Positions 34,485 through 43,257 of a stretch of 64,000 nucleotides of DNA are shown here, one piece after another. Made by a program: the position numbers and the translations under genes. Location: positions 3,758-67,757 of the forward strand of contig JBNKWZ010000006.1 in the NCBI GenBank assembly GCA_050300015.1, read 5' to 3'. The stretch's first letter is position 1, and every line of letters starts with the position of its first letter. The notes below the pieces were generated by a model, which saw only the letters and a program-made list of their open reading frames with translations, had not been told where the DNA came from and made no database searches. The DNA is from CAYZQH01 sp050300015 (GTDB taxonomy: Bacteria > Pseudomonadota > Gammaproteobacteria > Pseudomonadales > Cellvibrionaceae).

Positions 34485-36943
34485 CGCACCACAATGTTGA
34501 CCAATTTGTTGGGCACCACAATCACTTTTTGTACGGCTTTGTCTTCTAAAAAGCGTTTCACATTCGGGTCGGCCATGGCTTGGTCCTCCACCGTTTTACG
34601 GTCGGCATCTAAGGGCGCCTCAAATTTACCGCGCATCTTACCGTTCACCTGAACCACAATGGTGGTGGCCGATTTCACCAATGCCGCTTCATCCGCTTCT
34701 GGCCATGGCGCGTCCAGTAGGTCGGTGGTGTGTCCAAAGGCTTGCCAAAGCACATGGGTCATGTGCGGTGCGATGGGTGCGAGCATCAAAATGGCAGACT
34801 CCAGCGCTTCGCGCTCTACGGCCAGGCCTTCTGGTGTGGCGCGGTCTGCGTGTTTGCCCACTTCATTCAGTAATTCCATTACTGCAGCAATGGCGGTGTT
34901 AAAAGTTTGGCGTCGGCCAAAGTCGTCGCTCACTTTTTGAATGGTCTCATGGGTTTTACGGCGAAGGTCTTGTTGTGTTTGATGTAAGGCCTCTGCATTC
35001 AGCTTGCCGGGTGTGCCCGCCTCAAGATGCTCACTTGCCAAGCGCCACAGTTTACGCAAAAACTTAAACGCGCCTTCCACGCCAGAGTCTGTCCATTCCA
35101 AGCTTTGCTCGGGCGGCGCTGCAAACATGGAAAACAAGCGTACCGTGTCGGCGCCGTATTCTTTGATTAGGTCCTCAGGGTCAACGGTGTTGCCCTTGGA
35201 TTTGGACATTTTGGTGCCGTCTTTTAGTACCATGCCTTGGCACAATAAACGTTCAAACGGTTCATCGCATTGTACTAACCCTTCGTCTCGCATCAGCTTG
35301 TGAAAAAAGCGTGCATATAAAAGGTGTAATATGGCGTGCTCAATGCCACCCACGTATTGGTCCACCGGCAGCCAGTAGTTGGCTTTTGCCGGGTCCAGCA
35401 TGGTGTCGGCATTGGGGCTGGTATAACGCGCGTAATACCAAGAGGACTCCATAAAGGTGTCGAAGGTGTCGGTTTCACGTTCAACTGCCTGATTATTCAA
35501 GGTGTCTTTACACCATTCGGTGTCGGCCTTGATGGGGGATTGCACACCGTCCATCACCACGTCTTCGGGTAACAGCATGGGTAGCCGGTCTGCAGGCACA
35601 GGAATTTCCCCACCGTCGGGTAAATTAAAGATAGGGATGGGCGCGCCCCAATAGCGCTGTCGGGAGACACCCCAATCGCGCAGGCGATAATTGGTGGTCA
35701 CGCGCCCGGCGTTTTTAGCGGCCAGCGTTTGCGAGATAGCCTCAAAGGCGCCTTCAAAATGTAAGCCATCAAATTCGCCCGAATTCACCAGTACCCCCTT
35801 ATCGGTAAAGGCTGCTTCGGTAAGCGAGACCTCGCTGCCATCTTCAGGGGCTATGACCTGTTGAATGGGCAAGTGATACTGTTGGGCAAACTCAAAATCG
35901 CGCTGGTCGTGGGCAGGTACCGCCATCACAGCACCCGACCCGTAATCCATTAACACGTAGTTGGCCACCCACACGGGCACTTCTTCACCGGTAATGGGGT
36001 GGAGGGCTTTAATGCCTGTATCCATGCCCTTTTTTTCCATGTTGGCCATATCGGCTTCTGCCACCGATTGCACTTTGCATGCATCGATAAACGCCTGCAA
36101 GGCTGGGTTATTTTGTGCCACCGCCGCGGCGATGGGATGCCCTGCGGCCAGACTCACATAGGTCACACCCATGAGTGTATCTGGGCGGGTGGTGTACACG
36201 TCAAAACCTGTGTGGTCGCCTATTGCGTTGGCCAATGCAAAATGCATTTCGACACCGCGACTTTTGCCAATCCAGTTGCGCTGCATGGTTTTGACTTGCT
36301 CGGGCCAGTGGGGCAGCTTGTCCAGGTCGTTGAGTAATTCTTCGGCGTAGTCGGTAATGCGGATAAACCATTGCGGGATTTCTTTGCGTTCCACCGGGGT
36401 ATCGCAGCGCCAGCAACAGCCATTTTCCACTTGCTCATTGGCCAGTACCGTTTGATCATTGGGGCACCAATTGACGGAGGAGACTTTTTTGTAAGCAAGC
36501 CCCTTCTCATACAGACGCGTAAAAAACCATTGCTCCCAGCGGTAGTAATCTGGCTTGCAGGTGGTGACCTCGCGCGACCAGTCAAAGCCAAACCCGAGGG
36601 CCTGCAACTGTTCGCGCATATAGTTGGTGTTGGCATAGGTCCACTTGGCAGGTGCCGTGTGGTTTTTTATGGCGGCGTTCTCTGCGGGCAGGCCAAAGGC
36701 ATCCCATCCCATTGGGTGCAGCACGTTTTTACCTAGCATACGCTGGTAGCGGGCAATCACATCGGTGAGGGTGTAGTTGCGTACGTGGCCCATGTGCAGC
36801 CGGCCACTGGGGTATGGGAACATGGCCAAGCAATAAAACTTTTGCTTGGTTGGGTCTTCGGTGACCTCAAAGCTTTTGGTGTTTTGCCAGTGAGACTGCA
36901 CATCGGCTTCGAGCGCGCGGGGGGAATAAGTGTTGTTTATCAT
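34481..36943 (-). CDS. leuS: Leucyl-tRNA synthetase
   Basis: LeuS (820 residues) charges tRNA-Leu. The HIGH motif appears as PYPSGRLHMGHVRNYT near residue 42 and the KMSKS motif as DGTKMSKSKGNTVDPED near residue 580. The CP1 editing domain lies between them (TTRPDTLMGVTYVSLAAGHP near residue 225). The zinc-type segment NEQVENGCCWRCDTPVERK is present. Length is within the bacterial range. It starts the leuS-lptE-holA operon on the minus strand, with element A2 about 135 bases upstream of its start. Confidence 0.98.
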   Translation of the reverse strand: MINNTYSPRALEADVQSHWQNTKSFEVTEDPTKQKFYCLAMFPYPSGRLHMGHVRNYTLTDVIARYQRMLGKNVLHPMGWDAFGLPAENAAIKNHTAPAKWTYANTNYMREQLQALGFGFDWSREVTTCKPDYYRWEQWFFTRLYEKGLAYKKVSSVNWCPNDQTVLANEQVENGCCWRCDTPVERKEIPQWFIRITDYAEELLNDLDKLPHWPEQVKTMQRNWIGKSRGVEMHFALANAIGDHTGFDVYTTRPDTLMGVTYVSLAAGHPIAAAVAQNNPALQAFIDACKVQSVAEADMANMEKKGMDTGIKALHPITGEEVPVWVANYVLMDYGSGAVMAVPAHDQRDFEFAQQYHLPIQQVIAPEDGSEVSLTEAAFTDKGVLVNSGEFDGLHFEGAFEAISQTLAAKNAGRVTTNYRLRDWGVSRQRYWGAPIPIFNLPDGGEIPVPADRLPMLLPEDVVMDGVQSPIKADTEWCKDTLNNQAVERETDTFDTFMESSWYYARYTSPNADTMLDPAKANYWLPVDQYVGGIEHAILHLLYARFFHKLMRDEGLVQCDEPFERLLCQGMVLKDGTKMSKSKGNTVDPEDLIKEYGADTVRLFSMFAAPPEQSLEWTDSGVEGAFKFLRKLWRLASEHLEAGTPGKLNAEALHQTQQDLRRKTHETIQKVSDDFGRRQTFNTAIAAVMELLNEVGKHADRATPEGLAVEREALESAILMLAPIAPHMTHVLWQAFGHTTDLLDAPWPEADEAALVKSATTIVVQVNGKMRGKFEAPLDADRKTVEDQAMADPNVKRFLEDKAVQKVIVVPNKLVNIVVR

Positions 36944-37078
36944 GTGGTTTTGTTAAATATACCCAGGTTTAGGCGAGATAAAGGCGCCATTATAGGGGGG
37001 AAGCCGCAGGCTGCCCACAGGGCGAGCCAATTATTTTGCCAAACGGGTGGGGGGGATTGGGGTGCCGCCGCGGCTTAA

Positions 37079-37392
37079 GGAACCTCTTGATTAAGTCTAA
37101 ATGACTTCTCGGCTTGGGCCTCCTGCGTCGCTCTACCTCCTGCATCCATGCAGTCGTGCGCGAGCCTCAAAGCTCAGCTGCCTAGGCGCATTGTGCAGTT
37201 AATGGCCTTAGTCCTTAACAAACAATGCAACAACGGCAGGTGGGCTTTGAGGTCGCGCCCTTTGGGGCTTGCAGAGCTTTCCGATAGCTTCATTAGTGTG
37301 TTTCGACATACCCCAGTAAGCCTTTAAAACACTGCCTTGCTCTCGAAAAGCTCTGTAAGCCAGAAGCCGTTTGGACTTAATCAAGAGGTTCC
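37079..37392. mobile_element. Family A MITE-like element, copy A2
   Basis: The left end GGAACCTCTTGATTAAGTC and the right end GACTTAATCAAGAGGTTCC are perfect inverted repeats. TAA lies directly on both sides (37076-37078 and 37393-37395), a plausible 3-bp target duplication. The interior shares long stretches with A1 but has an additional segment near 37110-37160. It lies in the gap between the divergent leuS and 37507 genes and encodes no protein. Confidence 0.85.
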
Positions 37393-37506
37393 TAAACTCA
37401 AAGTTGGGCATAAGGCTTGCTTACTAACCTGCACATAACCCAATATAAAGCCCCATTAATCCCAGTTGTGGGGCGAAATAATCGAAATGAGCGGAAATTT
37501 TGCACC

Positions 37507-38469
37507 ATGACTGGACAGGTAACCCACTCACAGGCACCAATAACATCCGTGGATACCTCAGAGTTTGACGAATATTGTGCGCAGTTCAGGCGGCGTCAAG
37601 ACGCTCTTGCCCTGATTAAGCAGCTTAACCAGCTCTCCAAAGCCGTACAGCGCCATCGCGGCATGAGCATGGCGTTACTGGCGGGTAATAATTTGTTTCG
37701 TGGTGACTTTGAAATTTTGCAGCGTCAAGTAGAGCGCCGTTTGGCTTCATTGGAGGTGTTTGCCACCCACTCACAAAATTTACTGGCCGAGCGCGACAAA
37801 GAAAACTTGCGTAATGCCTGGCAGACCATTCGTGAGGGTTGGCACGACGACGATGTGATTGATAACTTCGAGTTACATTCGCATTTTGTGGTGCAATTGC
37901 AGGGCTTGAGTAATGGCTTGGCGCGCGAGCTAGAGCGTCCTGTATCGGTGTTGGTGGCTGATGCCAAGGGTATTGAGTTGCCCAATGCTGAAGTCAGCGC
38001 CTACCCGCAAATGTTCAAGCAAATTGAGCTGTTGAATTTCGCCACCAAACAAGTGCCCGCCATGGTAGAGCAGTTAGCCCGTATTCGGGGCTTGGCCACC
38101 TACGCAGCCGCCAAAGGCGAGTGCGATTACCATCACGACCGCAAGCTGCGTTACGAAATCTCCTGCGCGCGGGCCTCTAACGAGAAGCTACGCCATCAAG
38201 CCGAACGCTTAGAGAGCATCTTAGAGGGGGCCATTCCGGGCCTTTCAATGGTCAAAACCTACGAGCTAAAACTGATGTTTTTGCTCAACACCGTGGAGAT
38301 GGACATTCTTTCCGGCGCCACCATCTCTTCCAACAGCCACCAATTATTCAAACTCGCCACCGAAATCATTGATGTATATCTAAAAGTCGTCGACGAAGCC
38401 ATGGATGTATTAAGTGCTTGGCACGATCACGACTTGGAGGTGTGGTTGCAGTGGGCGGATGGGAAGTAG
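37507..38469 (+). CDS. Unknown mainly helical protein (320 aa)
   Basis: I do not recognise the family with confidence. The sequence is almost wholly helical, without signal peptide or membrane segment. The segment KAVQRHRGMSMALLAGNNLF near residue 50 and the later RIRGLATYAAAKG recall helical nitrate/nitrite-sensing (NIT) domains, which contain two such RG motifs, but here there is no membrane anchor or output domain. I use the ATG at 37507; a TTG at 37417 falls just after element A2. It appears to be a single-gene unit. Confidence 0.8.
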   Translation: MTGQVTHSQAPITSVDTSEFDEYCAQFRRRQDALALIKQLNQLSKAVQRHRGMSMALLAGNNLFRGDFEILQRQVERRLASLEVFATHSQNLLAERDKENLRNAWQTIREGWHDDDVIDNFELHSHFVVQLQGLSNGLARELERPVSVLVADAKGIELPNAEVSAYPQMFKQIELLNFATKQVPAMVEQLARIRGLATYAAAKGECDYHHDRKLRYEISCARASNEKLRHQAERLESILEGAIPGLSMVKTYELKLMFLLNTVEMDILSGATISSNSHQLFKLATEIIDVYLKVVDEAMDVLSAWHDHDLEVWLQWADGK

Positions 38470-38813
38470 TTGTTGCGCTCAGTTGTTTTTTGTTAATGGT
38501 TTAGGGGCTTCGCTTTATTGGTTGAGCTTGCACCGCCCTCTGTCTTAAAAGAGCATTCTGTTATTTGTCTCCCAATCCGCTTTCCAATTAGCTGCCTGCC
38601 ATTCGATCACTAAATTGGCCATTCAGCTCAATGGTTATGTTTGTCAGAGCACTGGCCGTGGGCTTTTGATGCAATAGAGGTAGGCGCCAACTGGCTGGTT
38701 AGGGTCTATACTGAGTTTTTGTATGGGGGCGCAAGGCGGCGCCATCGTTTTGGCGGCGGGTCACAACCCGGTTGGCAGCGCGAGTTGGGCAATAGTAGGG
38801 TTTATCGGCATCT
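38470..38813. other. Intergenic stretch before the binding-protein gene
   Basis: These 344 bases hold no credible gene. A GGCGGCGCC-rich segment near 38735-38775 can form a weak hairpin. TATACT at about 38708 could be a -10 element, but no matching -35 was found. Confidence 0.35.
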
Positions 38814-39701
38814 ATGAAAGTAATACAGATCGGCATCTTGTGGATGGTTTTAGGGTTCTGGCTTGGTCAAGCGGCGGCAGACGACAATGCGCCGGTAGCC
38901 GTTGGAGAGCCGGGTGACAATGTATCCGAGTTTGCGGTGGAGATGTTGAAGTTGGCTTTGACAAAAGCTGGCTCGGAAAATGAGCTCAAGTTTTTATCCT
39001 CCGATGGCTTTACCTCTGTACCGCGGATTATTGAAAGCTTGCGAAGCGGCGACTTCGACGTGGTTTGGACAGCCTCCAGCCAAGAAATTGAGTCACAGAT
39101 CACTCCTGTACGTATTCCATTGTTTATGGGGTTGCTGGGTTATCGCTTGATGTTGGTTCACAAAGATAACCGCGATTTGTTTCGCAATGTGACAACGCTT
39201 GACGAGTTAAGACAGTTTACCCTGGGGCAGGGCACAGGCTGGCCGGATACCGAAATCCTCAAGGCAAACCAGTTTAACGTGGTGGAAACCCCCAAGTGGG
39301 CGGGGCTGTTTTATATGACCGACGGCAAGCGGTTTGATGCCTATCCGCGGGGCATTCAGGAGCCTTGGCAAGAGGTAGAGATGTTTAAGGAGCTTGAGTT
39401 GGTTGTGGATGAATACGTGTTGTTGCGTTACACCATGCCGTTTTACTTTTTTGTTAACGCCAAACGGCCAGAGCTTGCCGCCCAAATTGAGCGTGGCTTA
39501 AATTTGGCCATTGAAGACGGCAGCTTTCAAGCGGCGTTACTGAACAATGTTATGGTCAAGGATGTTTTGTCTAAGGCCAATATTCAAAAGCGTCGCGTTT
39601 TTAATTTAGTCAATCCGGGGTTGCCCGCCAATACGCCTGTTCATCGCAAAGAGTTGTGGTTTGACTCACTATTAAGCCGACAGTTGAGTCGCTCGTCTTA
39701 A
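38814..39701 (+). CDS. Periplasmic binding-protein-like protein
   Basis: This 295-residue protein begins with a signal peptide (KVIQIGILWMVLGFWLGQAA, cleaved near AAAD). The mature part has the type 2 solute-binding fold pattern: FAVEMLKLALTKAG, ESLRSGDFDVVWTASSQEIE, YRLMLVHKDNRDLF, TTLDELRQFTLGQGTGWPDT and later YTMPFYFFVNAKRPEL with GLNLAIEDGSF. It may bind an amino acid-like ligand or act as a sensor in the periplasm. No transporter or kinase gene is adjacent, so the ligand is unknown. Confidence 0.85.
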   Translation: MKVIQIGILWMVLGFWLGQAAADDNAPVAVGEPGDNVSEFAVEMLKLALTKAGSENELKFLSSDGFTSVPRIIESLRSGDFDVVWTASSQEIESQITPVRIPLFMGLLGYRLMLVHKDNRDLFRNVTTLDELRQFTLGQGTGWPDTEILKANQFNVVETPKWAGLFYMTDGKRFDAYPRGIQEPWQEVEMFKELELVVDEYVLLRYTMPFYFFVNAKRPELAAQIERGLNLAIEDGSFQAALLNNVMVKDVLSKANIQKRRVFNLVNPGLPANTPVHRKELWFDSLLSRQLSRSS

Positions 39702-39921
39702 TCTTCTAGAAATAGGGTGCTTCCCAAGGACTTGTTACTTAAGTGTTTGTAGCTGTTTCAACGCCTTGGCCCAATAGAGCTATAAGGCTTTGTACCGCAA
39801 CACTCGCCGGCTCTTCAATAGGCCAACTGTTTTGGTGTGTGGGTAGGCTAAAATGGTCAGCACTGGGGAACAAACGAGCTGACATCACATCGAACCCATA
39901 CAACATTTATTTGGAGGCACA

Positions 39922-40854
39922 ATGGGGCAGTTAGTTGAAGGACAATGGCAGCAAGGCAGTATTATCAAAAGCGACAGTATGGGAGCATTTGATCGACCGC
40001 CGAGTCGCTTTCGGGACTCCATTGCGAAGGATCACGCCACCTACACACCCGATAGCGGCCGCTACCATTTGTATGTCTCCTACGCGTGCCCTTGGGCCAC
40101 AAGAGCTTTAATACTGCGAACGCTAAAGGGCCTAGAGGATCACATCAGCGTTAGCGTGGTCCATCCGGATATGCTCGAATATGGTTGGACCTTTAGCAAG
40201 GATTTTAAAGGGGCTACGGGCGATACTCTGTACGGCTTGGAATATTTGTATGAGATTTATCAAAAGGCACAGGACAATGTTACCTCAAAGGTGACTGTAC
40301 CGGTTTTGTGGGATAAGCAGTCCCAAACCATCGTTAATAACGAATCCTCTGAGATTATTCGGCTGTTTAATTCTGCCTTCAATAGTCTTACCGGCAATGA
40401 TGAAGATTACTACCCAAAAGCATTGCACGAGGATATTAACGCCTGGAATGATAAAATCTACCACCATGTGAATAACGGGGTGTACCGCAGTGGTTTTGCC
40501 AAATCACAAGCGGCCTATGAAGAGGCGGTGACAGGGCTTTTTGATACGTTAACCGAGCTCAATGACCACTTGACCAATAAAACCTATTTGGTGGGAGACC
40601 AACTCACCGAGGCCGACATCCGCCTAGTTCCCACTCTGTTGCGTTTTGATTTGGTTTACTACTCGCACTTCAAAACCAACCTTCGGCACATCTCCGACTA
40701 CCCGCATTTGCATCGCTATATGCGCGCGCTTTATGAACTTGACGCGGTGAAAAAAAATCACGATTTCGATCACATCAAACGCCATTATTACTACTCCCAC
40801 GAATCACTGAACCCCCATAGGATTGTACCTTTGGGGCCGGAGACCTTTTTGTAA
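39922..40854 (+). CDS. yqjG: Glutathionyl-hydroquinone reductase (YqjG/ECM4 family)
   Basis: This 310-residue xi-class glutathione transferase reduces glutathionyl-hydroquinones by its catalytic cysteine. The active-site CPWA motif is in YVSYACPWATRALILRTLKG near residue 56. The N-terminal FRDSIAKD and the C-terminal QLTEADIRLVPTLLRFDLVY are family features, as is the HYYYSHESLNPHRIVPLGP end. A GGAGG ribosome-binding site stands six bases before the ATG. It is a single-gene unit; the upstream 220-base gap holds nothing I recognise. Confidence 0.93.
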   Translation: MGQLVEGQWQQGSIIKSDSMGAFDRPPSRFRDSIAKDHATYTPDSGRYHLYVSYACPWATRALILRTLKGLEDHISVSVVHPDMLEYGWTFSKDFKGATGDTLYGLEYLYEIYQKAQDNVTSKVTVPVLWDKQSQTIVNNESSEIIRLFNSAFNSLTGNDEDYYPKALHEDINAWNDKIYHHVNNGVYRSGFAKSQAAYEEAVTGLFDTLTELNDHLTNKTYLVGDQLTEADIRLVPTLLRFDLVYYSHFKTNLRHISDYPHLHRYMRALYELDAVKKNHDFDHIKRHYYYSHESLNPHRIVPLGPETFL

Positions 40855-41065
40855 TAGCTATTGGTTGTTGAATGGAAGGCGGCGAAGACGGTAGCCAAGA
40901 ATATTAGTGCAGACAGTGGCGAAGATACAAAAAATGAAGCCGCAAGGAAGGCCGGGTGCCGGCAGTACTTTCTTGTTTTTGTTGAATATAGACGTGCGAA
41001 GGCCCCGTCAATATCCAGCGCGCGCCCTTAACGATCTGTGCGTGGTTCACTAAAGGCGTTTCTAA

Positions 41066-41317
41066 GGAGGCTCTGATTGAGTCTAAACGGTTTCTGGCTT
41101 ACAGAGCTATTAACCTGGCAATTCAATAGATCTTCTATCTATTGAATTGCGCGCCCATAAAATACTGGCGAGAATGTTTGAATTTCCTTGTATTCTAAGA
41201 GCTTGCTTGGACTCTGACTATAAGGAAAGGGCTCACGACTGCACGGATGCAAGCAGGCAGTGGCGCGACGCAGGAAGCCCAAGCCGAGAAACCATTGAAG
41301 CTTGATCAGCGGTTTCC
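41066..41317. mobile_element. Family A element, copy A3 (inverted, carrying a B fragment)
   Basis: The ends GGAGGCTCTGATTGAGTC and GCTTGATCAGCGGTTTCC are inverted repeats with a few mismatches. TAA flanks both sides (41063-41065 and 41318-41320), as at A2. Relative to A2 the element is reversed: its left part GGTTTCTGGCTTACAGAGCT matches the inverse of the A2 right end. Its right part (GACGCAGGAAGCCCAAGCCG) matches the inverse of the A2 left end. The middle is replaced by a family B fragment. It ends 44 bases before yfbR. Confidence 0.8.
41119..41208. repeat. Family B fragment, copy B3, inside A3
   Basis: CAATTCAATAGAT and ATCTATTGAATTG form a perfect 13-bp inverted repeat (41119-41149). It is followed by GCGCGCCCATAAAATACTGG, then GAATTTCCTTGTATTCTAAG. 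These match the left two thirds of B1 and B2. The right-end hairpin of family B is missing. Confidence 0.75.
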
Positions 41318-41361
41318 TAAATTACATTTTGCGCACTAGGGTGTTGTGGCAGGAGGACATT

Positions 41362-41991
41362 ATGGGGAGTCACTTTTTTGCATACATCAGTAAAATTCGT
41401 TGGGTTGTACGGTGGGGGCTAAAGCGCAACGCCATCCCCGAAAATGTTATGGAGCACAGCTGGGAGGTGGCAACCATTGCCCATGCATTGGCATTGATTG
41501 GCAATCGCCGTTTTGGTGAGCAGTACGACGCCAACGCTGTGGCTGCTGCCGCGCTGTATCATGATGTCTCAGAGGTGATTACCGGCGACATGCCAACCCC
41601 GATCAAGTACCACTCTGAGGGGATGCAAAAAGCCTTTAAAAACGTGGAAGTTCAAGCAGAGCTAGAACTTATTCAGTTGCTCCCGGAAGACTTACGAGCA
41701 GATTTTAAAGCCCTGGTGGTTAGCTCTGAAGTCTCGCCACAAATCAAACGCTTAATTAAAGGCGCAGACACCATCGCCGCCTACTTAAAGTGCCAAGAGG
41801 AGCTCAAGGCTGGTAATAACGAGTTCTCCAAAGCACTACAAGATGTCGCCACCCGCCTAAAAAACTTCAATATGCCAGAAGTGAATACCTTCCTAGAACT
41901 CTTCGCGCCCAGTTATAAACTGACTTTAGATGAACTGCTAAACGGCAGTGAAAAAGTAAGAGAGCTGCCGCTGCAAGCAAAGGGGCAGTAA
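41362..41991 (+). CDS. yfbR: 5'-deoxynucleotidase YfbR
   Basis: YfbR (209 residues from the ATG at 41362) is an HD-domain phosphohydrolase that dephosphorylates deoxynucleoside 5'-monophosphates. The metal-binding residues are visible in ENVMEHSWEVA, in ALYHDVSEVITGDMPTPIKY (the HD pair), and in KGADTIAAYLKCQEEL (the distal Asp). The strong AGGAGG site eight bases upstream and the family N-terminus GSHFFAYISKIRW fix this start; the frame extends to 41302 but into element A3. Confidence 0.95.
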   Translation: MGSHFFAYISKIRWVVRWGLKRNAIPENVMEHSWEVATIAHALALIGNRRFGEQYDANAVAAAALYHDVSEVITGDMPTPIKYHSEGMQKAFKNVEVQAELELIQLLPEDLRADFKALVVSSEVSPQIKRLIKGADTIAAYLKCQEELKAGNNEFSKALQDVATRLKNFNMPEVNTFLELFAPSYKLTLDELLNGSEKVRELPLQAKGQ

Positions 41992-42722
41992 ATTAATTGA
42001 GCCGCTAACGGCAGATTAAAATAAAGCGACCAGAAAACTTCGTCAAACCTTGGGAAAGGTAGCAGGGTAGGCACCCCATGAACGAAGGTAAAGCCTCTAA
42101 TAGCTTGGGTGTTCCATTAAAGCAAGTTAGACCCAATTTAATGGGAAAAAACTATTTGATGTAAGAGGGAATGTTGGTGCTTGAGAAAGAGGGGGGGTAC
42201 TGGTATGTGCTCCTTCTGCGGTACAAGGACGTGCCGGCATTGCTCGGAATGGCCAATGCCGGGTTCATAGCAGTATGAGCGGGTTAAGATTGAGCGTAAC
42301 AAAAAAACAAGGCGGTAGAAGCAGGTCTTTGGCGTTGATAAAAACATGATTTTCATTTTGAAAGGGTTGGCGGCCAATTGACGTTTGGAAAAATGGAGAG
42401 TACTGATACGTTAACAACTTAACGCAGTTTAAAAGTCATATCTAAATGAAGTCAGGGGGCAGAGCACGAGAAGGCTTGATGTAACCAGTGACGCCTTTGT
42501 GCATCCAGAAGCGTTGCCTTTCGCGTCATGCGGTAGAGGGCGCTATGGCACACAAAATCTTAAAAAAGCTTTTATCGGCAGGCGCTTTCGGGGGTGATTC
42601 ATTCAGTGTGATGCCAAGCATTCCGATGTGATGAAATGTGGTTTGGTTTCATTTGGCGTGGGTTTCAATCAACGATAAGAAGCGGTAACATAAGTCCTGC
42701 TAAAGACAACTAAGGATGATTT
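41992..42722. other. Intergenic stretch with a degenerate family B piece
   Basis: These 731 bases hold no credible gene. At about 42215-42262, GGTACAAGGACGTGCCGGCA and GGAATGGCCAATGC match the inverse of the family B right half, so a degenerate reversed copy (B4) is present. The rest shows no repeats or hairpins that I can name. Confidence 0.45.
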
Positions 42723-43202
42723 ATGTCTGCTCTGGCTTGCAAATGCCGTTTTCTTATGGTAATCGTGCTGGCTTTTAGTGCGGTCGCTTGCACAATCTTG
42801 GGAGGGCAACCGACTGCATCTGCAACCAACCCCGTCCTCCACTTTTACATCGCCACGAAAAAAAAGAATTATGGTGGGCTATCCGTTTGGTTAAGTAATC
42901 GTAAATCATCTGCCAATGAAGTATTCTCGGGCTCGTTGACTATCAAGTATGGTGACTGTGAATCAAATCCGGTTGTTCACCTCGGAGCCGTAAATCAACA
43001 TAATTATTTAAAATATTGGCAGTTCTCGCCTGAATTAAATCTGAAAGATGAGATTGAGGTCAAACTCTTTTATCTGGGCGATTCCTCTTCTGGGTTTGAA
43101 TATGCGATTGAACTTGGTGGCAAGCGTTTAAACTTCCAGAGTGCAGTCTTGCTTAACTTCGCATTTGAAGGCTCAAATACCCTACTGCGAACAGTCAATT
43201 AA
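42723..43202 (+). CDS. Unknown lipoprotein (159 aa)
   Basis: An AAGGA ribosome-binding site precedes the ATG. The N-terminus has a lipoprotein signal (LMVIVLAFSAVAC, with Cys23 as the lipid site). The mature part is beta-rich, with one later cysteine, and matches no family I know. It lies 55 bases before the SEL1/TonB-type gene in the same direction, so the two may be co-transcribed and act together in the envelope. Confidence 0.75.
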   Translation: MSALACKCRFLMVIVLAFSAVACTILGGQPTASATNPVLHFYIATKKKNYGGLSVWLSNRKSSANEVFSGSLTIKYGDCESNPVVHLGAVNQHNYLKYWQFSPELNLKDEIEVKLFYLGDSSSGFEYAIELGGKRLNFQSAVLLNFAFEGSNTLLRTVN

Positions 43203-43257
43203 AAATTCCACAATAAGTATTTAAAGTAATTTTATGGTTCACGTAAAAGGATTCCTG

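Noticed and set aside
42138..42377. Minus-strand 79-residue frame in the gap after yfbR
   Set aside because: No ribosome-binding site and part of it is read from a degenerate family B copy.
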